Shown: positions 11,133 to 21,350 of the stretch, one piece after another
How positions within the stretch are numbered: position 1 is the stretch's first letter
How the letters are laid out: each line of letters begins with the position of its first letter
DNA from: Lytechinus pictus
Taxonomy: Eukaryota > Echinodermata > Echinoidea > Temnopleuroida > Toxopneustidae
Direction of reading: 5' to 3'
DNA length: 64,000 nt
Assembly (NCBI RefSeq): GCF_037042905.1
Contig: NC_087247.1
Coordinates: forward strand, 75,934,420 to 75,998,419
The notes under the pieces: model-generated
What the model was told of the DNA's origin: nothing
Databases searched by the model: none
Seen by the model: only the letters and a program-made list of their open reading frames with translations
Made by a program: the position numbers and the translations under genes

Positions 11133-11683
11133 TGTTACTGCGACGCATTGCGCGCATTAATTGTGACGTAATTAGTGTTATTTTAATCTTGATTGCAGCG
11201 TCATGGTTGCCATGTATAATTGCGCATAATAATAATAATAATAATCATAATAGTTGCGCGCGTGTTATAAATAATTGTCATTGTTTAAGTATTACGAAGG
11301 AAAAAGGCTGTGTCCAGTCCAGTATACAGAAAGAAACAGAAAGCCATATTTGGTAAGTTTGATTACTTTCATTTGATTATTAATTGCACTCTGTTATTTA
11401 CCAAATATTTATTATGAGAATAATGATGAATGGATGTTGTTTTTATGTAAATATGAATCTAATGTGTAAACGAGAAGATAATATGTCTGTGTATTTATGA
11501 TTCTTGTATATCTGTTTTATAATTTTCAGAATGTTATCTGCAACGCTTAATCTACAAAATATTTCTACTGATCATTAATCGACAATCATCTATATTAAAG
11601 AGTTCTTTAAATCGTATATATGAAACTCGTCCTGTCATTCGTCGTATATTATTGGAAACTCCTCTTTTATAGAGGCAGCCACA
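11133..11683 (+). repeat. 3' LTR of BEL/Pao element
   Basis: 551 bp, about 99% identical to the 5' LTR apart from a 6-bp AAT-type expansion. A short purine tract (AAAGGAG, about 11124-11130) just before it is the likely polypurine primer. The 74-codon frame that starts at its left edge uses an ATG formed by flanking sequence and is not a gene. Confidence 0.95.
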
Positions 11684-12000
11684 CCTGTCATTACCATGGC
11701 AACGATGTCTCCGCCCACACCAAAATCGATAGGCGGCTTTGCTATATCACACTCAACCGTCATGCCACATATGAAGAAGATCGGAGAAGAAATGCAGCTG
11801 GTAGAGCGCTCACAAGGACATCTCTGCTACTAGTATTCCCACAAAAACTCTTCTTACCATGGCAACGATGTCTCCACCCACACCAAAATCAAGAGGCTTC
11901 TTTGCTATAGCATATTCAACCTTCATGCCAAATTTGAAGACGATCAGAGAAGAAATGCAGCTGATAGAGCGCTCACAAGGAAATCTCTGCGGCGGCGCGA
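11684..12000 (+). repeat. Right part of the split ~150-bp tandem array
   Basis: Two further units carry CATGGCAACGATGTCTCC, CACACCAAAATCGATAGG and AGAAATGCAGCTGGTAGAGC. They continue the array seen at 3601-4226 and start within the target duplication of the LTR retrotransposon. Confidence 0.75.
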
Positions 12001-13006
12001 CGAGGCCAAATCCATAGTATCCTCCGAACTTTTTCTTTCTCCATTTCTTTCTTTCTTCTTTTATAATTATTTTCAGTGATTCCCTTTTTTATTTTGTGCC
12101 ACGGTCACAAAAGAAAGGGGCAATGGTACATGTCCATAGAACATCACTTCTTTCCTTTAAACGGTAAAATCTTGTTTTGAATTTTTTTTTTTTTGGGGGG
12201 GGGAGGGGCAAGTGAAATATATATTCGGGCTAGTATTTTCGAACTATTTAGAAATACAATAAGTTATCTAGCACCCTGTACAAGATTAAGTACATTTAAC
12301 ATCTAAAAAAAAGGATACCGAAAAAATGTCCATTGATGCCATTTTTTGGAAAAAGATTTTGGCCTTGGTGCCCTTTGTAGTGGCCTTGGTGCCCTAAACA
12401 ATATGAGGTATTTCAACAAGCCCCCGAAGCTACCGTCATTTTGTTTAATCCATTAGAAGCTAAAATAAGCCCTCATTAATATTAATTTCGTACGATGCTC
12501 CCTCGTCAACTGTGGTTTTGTACGTGTATTAGACAATACGCACATCAGCGCAATGACAAAGGTCAACTTGGCAAATTCATTAATGTATTCATTTTGTTAC
12601 GCGCTCGTGACGCGAAGGGGTCAGCGAATCAAGCAAGCGCAAATCTGAGACGATACGTTGCGCTCTATAAAGTATCAATATCACAAGCGATATCACTTAT
12701 AAACAAAGCATTGTTTGTATTGCGTCTTATAGGCCTTTGCTAATTCCAAAAGGGAAGATGAAAAGGGTAGATCGAGTCGTGATTATGTAAAGAGGTCTCT
12801 AGTGCTTTTGCCATCCATAAATCGTAATTACCATAATTGTAACTCATGATATAACGGGCCCCAATTTATCATGTTTAATACGTTTCCTGTCCCCTTTATT
12901 CTCCAGCATTTCTTACTCTGTTTTTTTTTCCATTTAATCATTTTCCCACTCATAATTCTTTTGTGCCGCCTTTCTCCTACATATGTAGAGCTCCTTTTCA
13001 AAAGGG
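12001..13006. other. Intronic DNA, nothing recognised
   Basis: Contains a T run then G run at about 12182-12208 and AT-rich sequence. An 82-codon frame (12495-12743) has no recognisable motif and no splice context. Confidence 0.45.
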
Positions 13007-13996
13007 GTTAGGTCCATTTTTCATCAAACTTGATTCTTATGTCTTTATGAAAAGATTTTTAGTAGCTATATAAGATGATACCATAGAAAAGTTGAAATTC
13101 CTATTAAAAAGTGAACTAATATGGCAAAGAAAAATCACCTTTTTTTCAAAAGGGGTTAGGTCCATTTCAGTTTAGTTGCAAAAGGGGTTAGGTCCACACA
13201 GACTTTTTTTGGAAAATAATATCTTAAAAAATATGAAGACAAGTAGATATCTTTTATACCCAATTTCATGTTCTCATGGTAGGGTATCATGAAAATTCAG
13301 TTTCGCATAAGAATATTGCAATATGGGAGAATTAAAAAAGAATTATTTTCTTGGAGTGGACCTAACCCCTTTTGCAACTAAACTCTTCTGAAGAACTCAT
13401 TTGTCAAAAGGGGTTAGGTCCATTTTTCATATAGTTTATTGTTTTCTGTCTCTAAACCTCTAAATTTTCAGTCACTCTGATGATACCAAAGAAAATTTGA
13501 AATTCAAATGAAAACGTGAATGGAAGTGGCAAAAAAATCACTTTTTTTTTCAAAAGAGATTGGATTTAGTCTGCTATGCAGACTCTGAATGGCTCGTGAA
13601 GTGGGATCTACAGCTGGTTTGCGAAGCAAACCAGCCTGAAAGGGCGAGCGAAGCGAGCCACATCTGCAGCTCTAGTAGACCTAGTCTGCTATGCAGACTC
13701 CTTGAATCAGCTGTGATACACACACTGCAGATGTGGGTCTACAGTTGTAGACTAGATTGGATTCACTTCAATTTACTTGCAAAAGGGGTTAGGTACACAA
13801 TGATATTTTTTTAAGTATATAGAAAAAATTTGAAGACGGGTAGATTTCTTTTATACCCAATTTTATGTTCACATGATAGAGTAGTACATCATGACAATTT
13901 AGTTTCTCATAAGAATATTGCAATAAGTGAGAATAAAAACATGGTTTTTCTCGGAATGGTCCAAAGTGGCCCTAACCCCTTTTGCAACTAAACTCT
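13007..13996. repeat. Inverted/tandem AAAAGGGGTTAGGTCC repeat, two ~400-bp units
   Basis: The word AAAAGGGGTTAGGTCC recurs in plus orientation near 13011, 13148, 13177, 13404 and 13781, and inverted near 13357 and 13970. Each unit holds an inner hairpin element bounded by TTTAGTTGCAAAAGGGG and its reverse complement (about 13161-13386 and 13750-13992). The two units share internal sequence such as AAGAATATTGCAATA. No coding capacity. This looks like a tandem dimer of a foldback MITE with iteron-like motifs. Confidence 0.85.
13567..13754. mobile_element. 188-bp hairpin-rich insertion with 9-bp target duplication
   Basis: The insertion is flanked by the perfect direct repeat GATTGGATT (13558-13566 and 13755-13763). 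Its ends are TAGTCTGC and GTAGACTA. It is built almost wholly of short palindromes: AGTCTGCTATGCAGACT twice, TGGTTTGCGAAGCAAACCA, GGCGAGCGAAGCGAGCC, and TCTACAGTTGTAGA at the right end. It interrupts unit 2 of the surrounding repeat. A 9-bp duplication is the size made by Mutator-like elements, but no transposase is present. Confidence 0.75.
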
Positions 13997-14420
13997 TCAT
14001 ATATTTCCTTCTTCTTTTCCCACTTGTTATCTGTCTCCTGGTTTCCATAAATCTTGTCTTATTTCTCTTCCACCCCTTTTGTTCCTACTTCCCACATTCT
14101 AGCTCTCTTACCACCCCCCTCTAAATTATCTCTTCATATGTGCCCCTCCATTTCTTTCTCATCTCTTTTCAATCCACTTCTCATCACTCTTTCCCTCTCT
14201 CGATCTTCATCTCATTTTGAATTTTGCAAATTCTAAATCCCTTTCATTTTAGCTCTGTACAAATACTATATGAACACAAATGAAAGACATAAAGGAATTC
14301 TCTGGTTAGTGGTGAATTTTATTAATTAGCCATAAAAAAATATCACATTATCAGAGGATTAAGCTTTACCTTTTTCTTAAGCGTATGTTAATACTTTGAA
14401 CCAAAAGAATATTTTGTTTG
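13997..14420. other. Pyrimidine-rich intron, nothing recognised
   Basis: Strongly T/C-rich on the plus strand to about 14240. Frames here are compositional artefacts. Confidence 0.5.
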
Positions 14421-14429
14421 TATGCTGGG

Positions 14430-14955
14430 GCAGCGATCCTGGGGAGGGGGGGGGGGGCACAGTTCCTCCTACTTCTTTAAGCACTGAAAAGTGCCTTTTT
14501 ATGCAAGAAAAATGCCCCCTCACGAACGTGTACTGTGTCCCTTTCACCTGACGAGAACCTGTTTTAGGTGTTACCAAGTGCTCTTCCTTGTATGCAATTA
14601 TTTAACCCCAAAATGCCCCCCCCCCTGGAACGTGTTCTGTGCCCTTTCATCTGAGGGCCCGTTTCCTCGCCTTCTTGTAAGTGCCCTTTCTCGAATCACT
14701 GCCCCCTTTTACCCAAGAAAAGTGCTCCTAAAGAACTTGTTCTGTGCCCCTTTCACCTGAGAAGGACCCGTTTTATGGCCACCATGACGATTGCCCTTTG
14801 AAACAAGAAAACAATATTCTCATTTCGATAATATATTTATGAAGGAAATCCTTTGTGCATTAAGTTTGATAATTCATGAGTGGGGGTATATAAGCAGTTT
14901 CGTACAGATGGAGGGGGGGCTTGAAGGACTCTTTCCCCCCCCCCAAAAAAAAAAA
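14430..14955. repeat. G-run-ended repeat, family 3, with ~105-bp subrepeats
   Basis: Starts with a G run (about 14438-14457) and ends at a C run (about 14935-14944). Between them three degenerate subrepeats carry GAACGTGTTCTGTGCCCTTT-like words with CACCTGAG. The plan resembles G-run families 1 and 2 (G-run ends, internal tandem units), but I see no target duplication, so its nature as a transposon is inferred. Confidence 0.5.
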
Positions 14956-16690
14956 AGAAAAAAAAAAAAAGGGTGAAATATATCATTCTGAATATTTTAG
15001 ATTTTCTTTTTCAAAATGTCAAAATTTTGCTCGCTCGCAACTTCTTAAAAAATTCACATAATACAGCATTTTCCCTATGCCCCCCACTTTCAACTTCACT
15101 CCGCCGCTCCTATTTGTATGTTTATAGCTTCTCCTTTTGCAACCAGTTTTAATGAAAATCAACAAGAAATTTCATACGTCATGAATTTGGGATTGTAGTA
15201 ATAATTTTTTTTTTTTTTTTTGAAAAATTGGACTTGGAAAAAAAAACCTTTTCCATCTTCATCAAGTGGTTCCTAAGTCAGACTCTTGAATTGTTGGATT
15301 TCTTGAATGAAAACATCTGTTACACCAGTGCTGCAGATTGAAAAAATAGAGAAAGAAAATCAATGAATTTCAATTAAAATTGTCGTGATTTATAAAACAT
15401 AAATGTTTTAAGAAAAGTGAGACTATACATATATATGATTCTTCAACACATAACAGGAAATCTTACTTCTACTAATTATAAACTTGTACTTCCATAAAGC
15501 ATATCACTTAAACCTGTTCTATACAGTTTACATACCACTCTCCATTATAACTACATGTACTCTATGAAAAAATGTCAGAGATTTCTCATAAATATGAATA
15601 TATGAATCAACATATGTAAATTATATAAATAGTCAGAATTAAAGTTGATATGTTTTGTTGCACAGAATATTTTGATCTGTGATTAAAAACGACACTAACT
15701 ATAATCTAAAAACAAAATTGAAATGGGTTTTTCAAAGGCAGGTCTATTTGTTGCCAAAAAAATGTGAACAACCTCCATTATTAACAATATTCACGAATTA
15801 ACTCACTCATATAACTGCTGTAGGTTGTATTTCTTTTTGTGGTCTAGTCGCTGTTCTATTAGGCCTACTTCACCAATTATTTATCATCATCAATCACCTC
15901 CATGGAAATTGTAAAACTGCATCATCCTATTGGACAAAATGTAAAATAACAAGATTTAAAAAAATCGTAAATCTACAAATATGAAATATGAATATCACAC
16001 TAAAGAATGAATAAAATGAATTTTTGTAAAATATGGAAAATAGGTATTGCTTTGTTTAAAACAAATAGGAAATAAAAAGGCCATTTAATTACTAGTAGAT
16101 CAAGGACATGACCTTACCGGTATTTCATAAATTTGCCCAAGGTACATAACTTTTGGCTTGGTTTTATTTTAGACTCGAGAGCCTGTATATTTAAGAAGTG
16201 TCTATATTCATTACAGATCCTACCTCTTTGTGGCTCGGATTATTTTTATTTAATGTAAACATGGTTAACATTCAATGCATGTAATGTATCTGTAATTTTG
16301 TATAATGATGCATGCACTTATGATCATTATCTTGAACCATATAGGTAGACCTCTACTGTTTTTCTTGTTCTTCAAACTCAACCTGTTTGTGAAAGAAAAG
16401 AGAACAATAATAAGAAGTGATCTTTTTCATGGCCGTATGTACTGTATAGGGGGAGGGGTTTGGGTAAGAGCTGAAATGTGAAACCTTCATCAAAAAGAGA
16501 ATTGCATGACATCCTTCAATTTTACTTTAGAAAATGCACAAAACGGCCCTAGGTAATATTGGTCGCTTCTGGCCCTCGCTTTCTGAATTTTAGGTTTCTC
16601 TAAATTTTTTCACATGTCTGCCCCCCCCCAAAAAAAAAAAAAAAAAATCTGGATCTTTTTATTTCCGAATCTTATTTCATTTGATTTTAA
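14956..16690. other. AT-rich intron, nothing recognised
   Basis: Only homopolymer tracts (A runs near 14946-14970, T run near 15209-15222, C then A run near 16621-16647). No frames, hairpins or repeats that I can support. Confidence 0.5.
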
Positions 16691-16699
16691 CATAATTTC

Positions 16700-17260
16700 A
16701 TAATCTCATGCACTAGGTCTAGATCTATTTAGTCTAGATCTAGTCCAACAAGACTCAGTGCTGTGCGACAGCATTCATGTATCTAAATTAGGTCTAGATC
16801 TAGACTAACGATGGACTCTCGATCTATCTAGACCTAGAAAGTAAAGCTTCGGTTCTAAACCGAGATCTAGACCCTATATCGGTTTAGAAAATTTTGATGT
16901 CTGACTCTGACTTTTATTCCTGGCTAAGACTTCATTGCCATTATTGACCAAGTCCAAGAGTAGATCTAGATCTAGTCCTTGGTCCACTGACAGTCATACT
17001 CGTACATGTAAATGGAGTCGTTTAGGCCCAGACCTAGATCTAGGCCTAAATTACAGACCTAGATCATAAGCCCTGGGGGTGTCAAGGGTTGGGAAAGTAT
17101 AAGTTAGACTAGATTTGAATTAGATAGGCCTAGCTCTTGTCTTGATAACATCGATGAATAAATAAAAGTAAAGTAGCCTAGATCTAAGTATAAAGTAAGT
17201 AGGGCCTAGAATTAAGAAGATCTAGGCCCTAGATCTATTGATAACAAGACAAACATGCAG
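16700..17260. repeat. Tract dense in TAGATCTAG words
   Basis: About 560 bp contain more than ten near copies of the palindrome CTAGATCTAG and its relatives TAGACCTAG and TAGGCCTAG, for example near 16710, 16730, 16792, 16975, 17032 and 17225. The spacing is irregular. Isolated copies recur elsewhere (18456, 25493, 51631, 52083). There is no coding signal. It may be a degenerate satellite or a cluster of one protein's binding sites. Confidence 0.65.
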
Positions 17261-18482
17261 AGCAGCATGTTATTTCTAAGACCGAGTCTAACTATATTTA
17301 TAAATAACAATAAGAGTTAAAATGGGTGGGGGCTAAATGCAGAAGCCTGAAGTTATGCAAAATAAAGTTGATATCTGAAACAAAGTGAGGACTGAGGATT
17401 GACACAATGACAGGCGTATCTTCATCCATACTCCGCTTCACAGTTTATTCCTGACTGATTCTCGATCTACTGAAGATAGATGCAGATCTCCCTCTAGATC
17501 TAACGTTACAGTGTACAAGAAGAAGCCTCATTCTTCTTGTTTTAATCAATCGTGGGTTGGTCCTTGTTGGAGGTGAACCAAACCAGCCCGATTATCTCTC
17601 GATTCCCAGCCGGCTAGGAGCCCGTACAAAATACATGTGGTTAACACAGCGGCATAACGGCATAACCACAACACTGCAAGCAACATACAGGCTGCAGTGG
17701 GCGACGATGACAATCTAACATCAATTTCAAAGACCAAATTCTGCTTTCCTTTAACAGAAGATTAATAGCAAACTCTCTAATTTGTTAAACACACAAAATA
17801 CAGTGTGAAATGTGTAAATAGTCCACTGAATTCATGTGGTTATATCAATTAATACGTACTCACCGGAGTGTTCGTAGGTCCATTTTGTGTGCAGAAAGAA
17901 AAGTTTCAGAATGAATAAATTAGATGACGTAATGAGGTCAAATGAATAATTAATTCTGTAACACGATACCACTAGTATCGATGACAAAGAATCGGGGAAA
18001 TCGCGTATTAATGACGCTCTTAGCCAATGAAAAGGCCGGATTATGAATATCTTCATGCTCATGAATGTCAATGAGGGCTTATTTTTGTCTTCAAATGATC
18101 GCGGTAGGCGGAGCCTAATCTCATTTGTTTTGTGCTGAACGCGCACGCAGCTTTCGATCTAGTAATATATTATAAGGTCTTTGTATTTCAAGGCCAAACT
18201 GGCCTTGCCCTAAAAATGATGAATTTTAAGGCCTGCATGATAATACACCAGACGGTGGCCTGTACCCTGGCCTGCACCGTTTCCAGTTCTAATACATTAT
18301 AAATATAGCATAAGGGTCTAAAAGTATAAATATGCAGTGTTTATTTGTATATCTGTCGCAGGAGGAACTCTAGTTGCTAAAGTGAAGCCTACAGAGTACA
18401 GTATATCATAACAGTTAGCTGTATGCCAAATTTAAATCTTATATTATACTTATAGATCTAGGGTCTAGACTAACCCAGCTCA
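17261..18482. other. Intronic DNA, nothing firm
   Basis: Two minus-strand frames (63 and 104 codons) lack recognisable motifs. The stretch 17530-18180 is less AT-rich than its surroundings, but no exon boundaries stand out. Confidence 0.4.
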
Positions 18483-19023
18483 GGGAGCTCCGGCCTGCTT
18501 TGCGGGCCGGAGCCTAGGACTCGTCCGTGTAATACTAGGCAGACATGGGTACTCTCCAAAATCATGAAAATGGGGTAGAATGGGATCGCAATATCACTCC
18601 AAATAAAAGGTGAAAAATAAATTATGCACTTACCAGTACCTCGATTTTATGGATGAAGGTCTATCATGACACAGAATCCTGACACCGAAGCACAAACTGG
18701 ACCCTCAAAAAAAGGAAAAGTTCTGTCTCGTTCGTTCTCCATCTTTCAAAAATTGAAAACAAAATGGCCAATTGATACCGAGAACGAACGCGGCATAGAG
18801 GTCTAACTTTTCCTCTTTTTGAGGGTCTAGTTTGTGCTTCGATGTCAGGATTCTGTGTCATGAAAGACCTTCATCCATATAATCGAGGTACTGGTAAGTG
18901 CATAATTAATTTTTCACCTTTTATTTGGAGTGCTATTGCGACCCCATTCTATCCCATTTTGGAGAGTACTCATGTTTGCCTAGTATTACACGGACGAGTC
19001 CTGGGCTCCGGGCTGGGAGCTCC
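18483..19023. repeat. Long inverted repeat (~250-bp arms)
   Basis: The left arm (18483-18738) and right arm (about 18780-19023) are roughly 90% complementary and separated by only about 40 bp. Matching words include ACTCGTCCGTGTAATACTAG, ACCAGTACCTCGAT and GACACAGAATCCTGACA with their reverse complements at the mirrored positions. A nested GC hairpin (CTCCGGCC...GGCCGGAG, about 18489-18513) sits in the left arm only. This is a foldback MITE or a fresh inverted duplication. No coding capacity. Confidence 0.92.
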
Positions 19024-19039
19024 TTGGGTTTGGTCTTGA

Positions 19040-19215
19040 CGAGAAAAGACACATCACCACTAGCCTTGAGGACTCTGTGATCATATTTTTTAATGATTTT
19101 GATATTGTCATTTGATCACGAAGCCTTGTACCACCTCCCATATACATATAAGAGACACATGTAAACAAAGATGGATTTCCCTAGGAAATCCATCTTTGAA
19201 GATAGAAATCACGCA
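19040..19215 (+). repeat. Dispersed repeat, copy inverted at 52145-52320
   Basis: Shares about 90% identity with the reverse complement of 52145-52320 through words such as TGATTTTGATATTG, TTTGATCACGAAGCCTTG and CATATACATATAAGAGACAC. A local palindrome (AAGATGGATTTCC...GGAAATCCATCTT, 19169-19197) is present only in this copy. Confidence 0.85.
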
Positions 19216-19404
19216 AATGTTTTTTATTTTACTTGGATACACCTTCATACGTCCAATGCGTATGAAGTTTCCAAAATTTTGTTAAAAAAGGTAAAAAATT
19301 TGAGGTTTCTTACCAGACCGATCTCATGTAGATCCCTCGATCCATTTACACAACACAAATACAATAGGCTTGACCCTTGAACCGCTTATGTATGACGTAC
19401 ATGT

Positions 19405-19650
19405 ACCTTCGATTAACAATGTTACAAAATGCTGTTTTAAAGAACAATTTATAGATAAGAATTATTTAACAAATAATAAAAATGTAATACGTGATTATAT
19501 ATATTTATCATTATTATATAATAATCACTTTTAATCACGTATTAAAAAGTTAGATTTCATTATTTGTTAAATAATAATTCTTATCTAGGCCCTATAAATT
19601 GTTCTTCAAAACAGCATTTTGTAACATCATGAACATTGTTAATCGAAGTA
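19405..19650. repeat. Inverted repeat with ~70-bp arms
   Basis: The left arm (19408-19480) has TTCGATTAACAATGTTACAA and AAGAATTATTTAACAAATAA. The right arm (19560-19647) has their complements, with a small GGCCC insert. The 80-bp loop is AT-rich and contains a further hairpin around ATACGTGATTA and TAATCACGTAT. A simple foldback MITE. Confidence 0.85.
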
Positions 19651-20139
19651 GTAGCTCAGGAAACAGTAGTTTTCAGTGACCAATCCTACAAGAAGCGACC
19701 GGGAGTTACAGGCTTGCGCCAGCGAAAAAAATACACGGGGGCGGTGGGCGAATTTGCCTCGGAAATGCCTGAAGTCGCCCTCAAAATCACCCAAAATCAT
19801 GCTTTCGGGGGCGACATAAAATCTTAATGTCACCCCCGAAATTATTGCCGAGCCATAACAACTCAGCGGCCCACGAGCGCCATATGCTCGAGCTCCGCTT
19901 ACCATTTAAAAATAATAAAAAATCCACACTCAAAATCATGAACAAGCCTTGGAAATAGCGAGGAGTACAGTTTCAAATTCCAAAGTTGCGTCTTTTTTTC
20001 TGTACCACGTTTTTCCATACCGGTACACACGGTTGGGAAACGGTTGCATGTATCCCTATACCATTATGACTACCACCATGTGCAATTTCTAATGCACATT
20101 TTCCCCTACAGATATCACAATTCTGTGATAAAATAATTC
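19651..20139. other. Intronic DNA, nothing recognised
   Basis: Contains short G/C-rich words and two overlapping opposite-strand frames (63 and 88 codons) with no recognisable motif. Confidence 0.4.
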
Positions 20140-20990
20140 AAATTACACAGGAAATAAATCCCAGAGTCTAGTAACCTCGCATTGGTGAGTTGTCATTTGG
20201 CTCTGCTTTGCAAAACGGCCTAGTAACATCCAAAATAACTTATCTTATTTGCTAATTAAAACTTAAAAATCATCTGTTTTATTTTTCTAGGGGATGAGGT
20301 AAATATCAGACAATAAATCATCAAATAAAGCTCAATCTATTTTACAAGGCCGGCGGGAGGCTCACGCACGTACGCATTGGCGCTTGTACTAGCTAGCCAG
20401 TCTGAGCTCTGTCTCTCTGCCAGAGCTCTGGGGGACAATTCGCTCAGTAAAGGCCTCAATGATGATGATTTTCTGTTTCAGACAGAGTTTACATTTCGGG
20501 TATATTATTCAAAACTGCCAATAAAGTTTGATGATTTCTTCCTTGTCATGTATATTTAAGTTATTAATGAGTTCATTCTCACCAAATTTAGACTCCCCCA
20601 TAGAGAAATGCAATTTTCGTGGAGATCTGCGTTTTCAAAGAACTTCAGGAAAAGTTAGGGTATGTGGGCCTTTATTACATGGCCGAGTACAGGTTATTGT
20701 ACTGGAATAGAAATTAGATATTGAATTCATTTATATCCAAGTTCAACTCACAGTCACATCCACACAAACACACCCAAATCCAAGATTCTAAGCATGAAAA
20801 AAATAACTTTAAAAGTCATACAATATTAAACAACAAGTAATAATTCATTCAATAAGTGAACAGGTATTCCTCAAAATACAAAAACGTAGCATTTGAAAAG
20901 AGCCCCCGAAAGGTAGAAATGGAGCCCCAGAAATATTACAAAAAATTGAAAATGGAGCCCCCGAAAAAAAAAAAAAAAAATTTTCCCTGG
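20140..20990 (+). repeat. ~0.8-kb dispersed repeat, copy 1
   Basis: About 95% identical in parts to 37783-38527: shared words include GTCTAGTAACCTCGCATTGG, CACGCACGTACGCATTGG, GCTCTGTCTCTCTGCCAGAG and AAAGAGCCCCCGAAA. This copy has an extra ~90 bp near 20200-20290. A 60-codon frame in both copies is not convincingly conserved. No transposase is seen. It ends in an A run (about 20967-20981), so a retroposed origin is possible. Confidence 0.85.
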
Positions 20991-21350
20991 CTTGCGCCTT
21001 CATCCCGTACCAGATGATGATGATGATGATGATGAAGGTACGTCATATATAAGCAGTTCAAGCCTATTGTATTTGCATGTAACCTTGAGCATTTTCCGCA
21101 AATTGGCAAAATCCAATATGGCCGCCAAAATATGCAAATTACCCATGAAAATCATAAAATTGTCCGCACATTGGCTGTGAAATGCATGAAATTGTGTGGC
21201 AGGAGTGAAATACTCTCTGAAAAAATAATTTTTGACAAAATATTTATTTTCCTGATATTCAAAATGGCCACCATAGGCCCTTGTATACTCTATTATGTAC
21301 AATATGAATAGAGAAAACTAATTTTCACAAAAATGAGCACTAAACTGCAA

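Larger units (their letters stand above)
4227..11688 (+). mobile_element. BEL/Pao LTR retrotransposon, near full length
   Basis: Two LTRs (4232-4776 and 11133-11683) begin TGTTACTG and end GCCACA. They are flanked by the perfect 5-bp duplication CCTGT (4227-4231 and 11684-11688), a size typical of BEL/Pao. Between them lies one long Gag-Pol frame with the BEL domain order: Gag, zinc knuckles, protease, RT, RNase H, HHCC integrase. The LTRs differ by about five substitutions and one 6-bp AAT-repeat indel, so the insertion is recent. Three lesions break the coding path: a TAA at 5072-5074, a frame change between about 5218 and 5340, and another near 10072. The copy is probably no longer autonomous, unless some shifts are programmed or are assembly errors. 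Confidence 0.96.

Noticed and set aside
11132..11356. 74-codon frame in the 3' LTR, with a 72-codon relative in the 5' LTR
   Set aside because: The 3' copy's ATG uses a flanking base and the 5' copy has TTG instead, so no conserved start exists. It is LTR noncoding sequence.
13567..13754. Functional Mutator-like element
   Set aside because: The 9-bp duplication fits, but there is no transposase and the ends are not long TIRs, so only the duplication size is noted.
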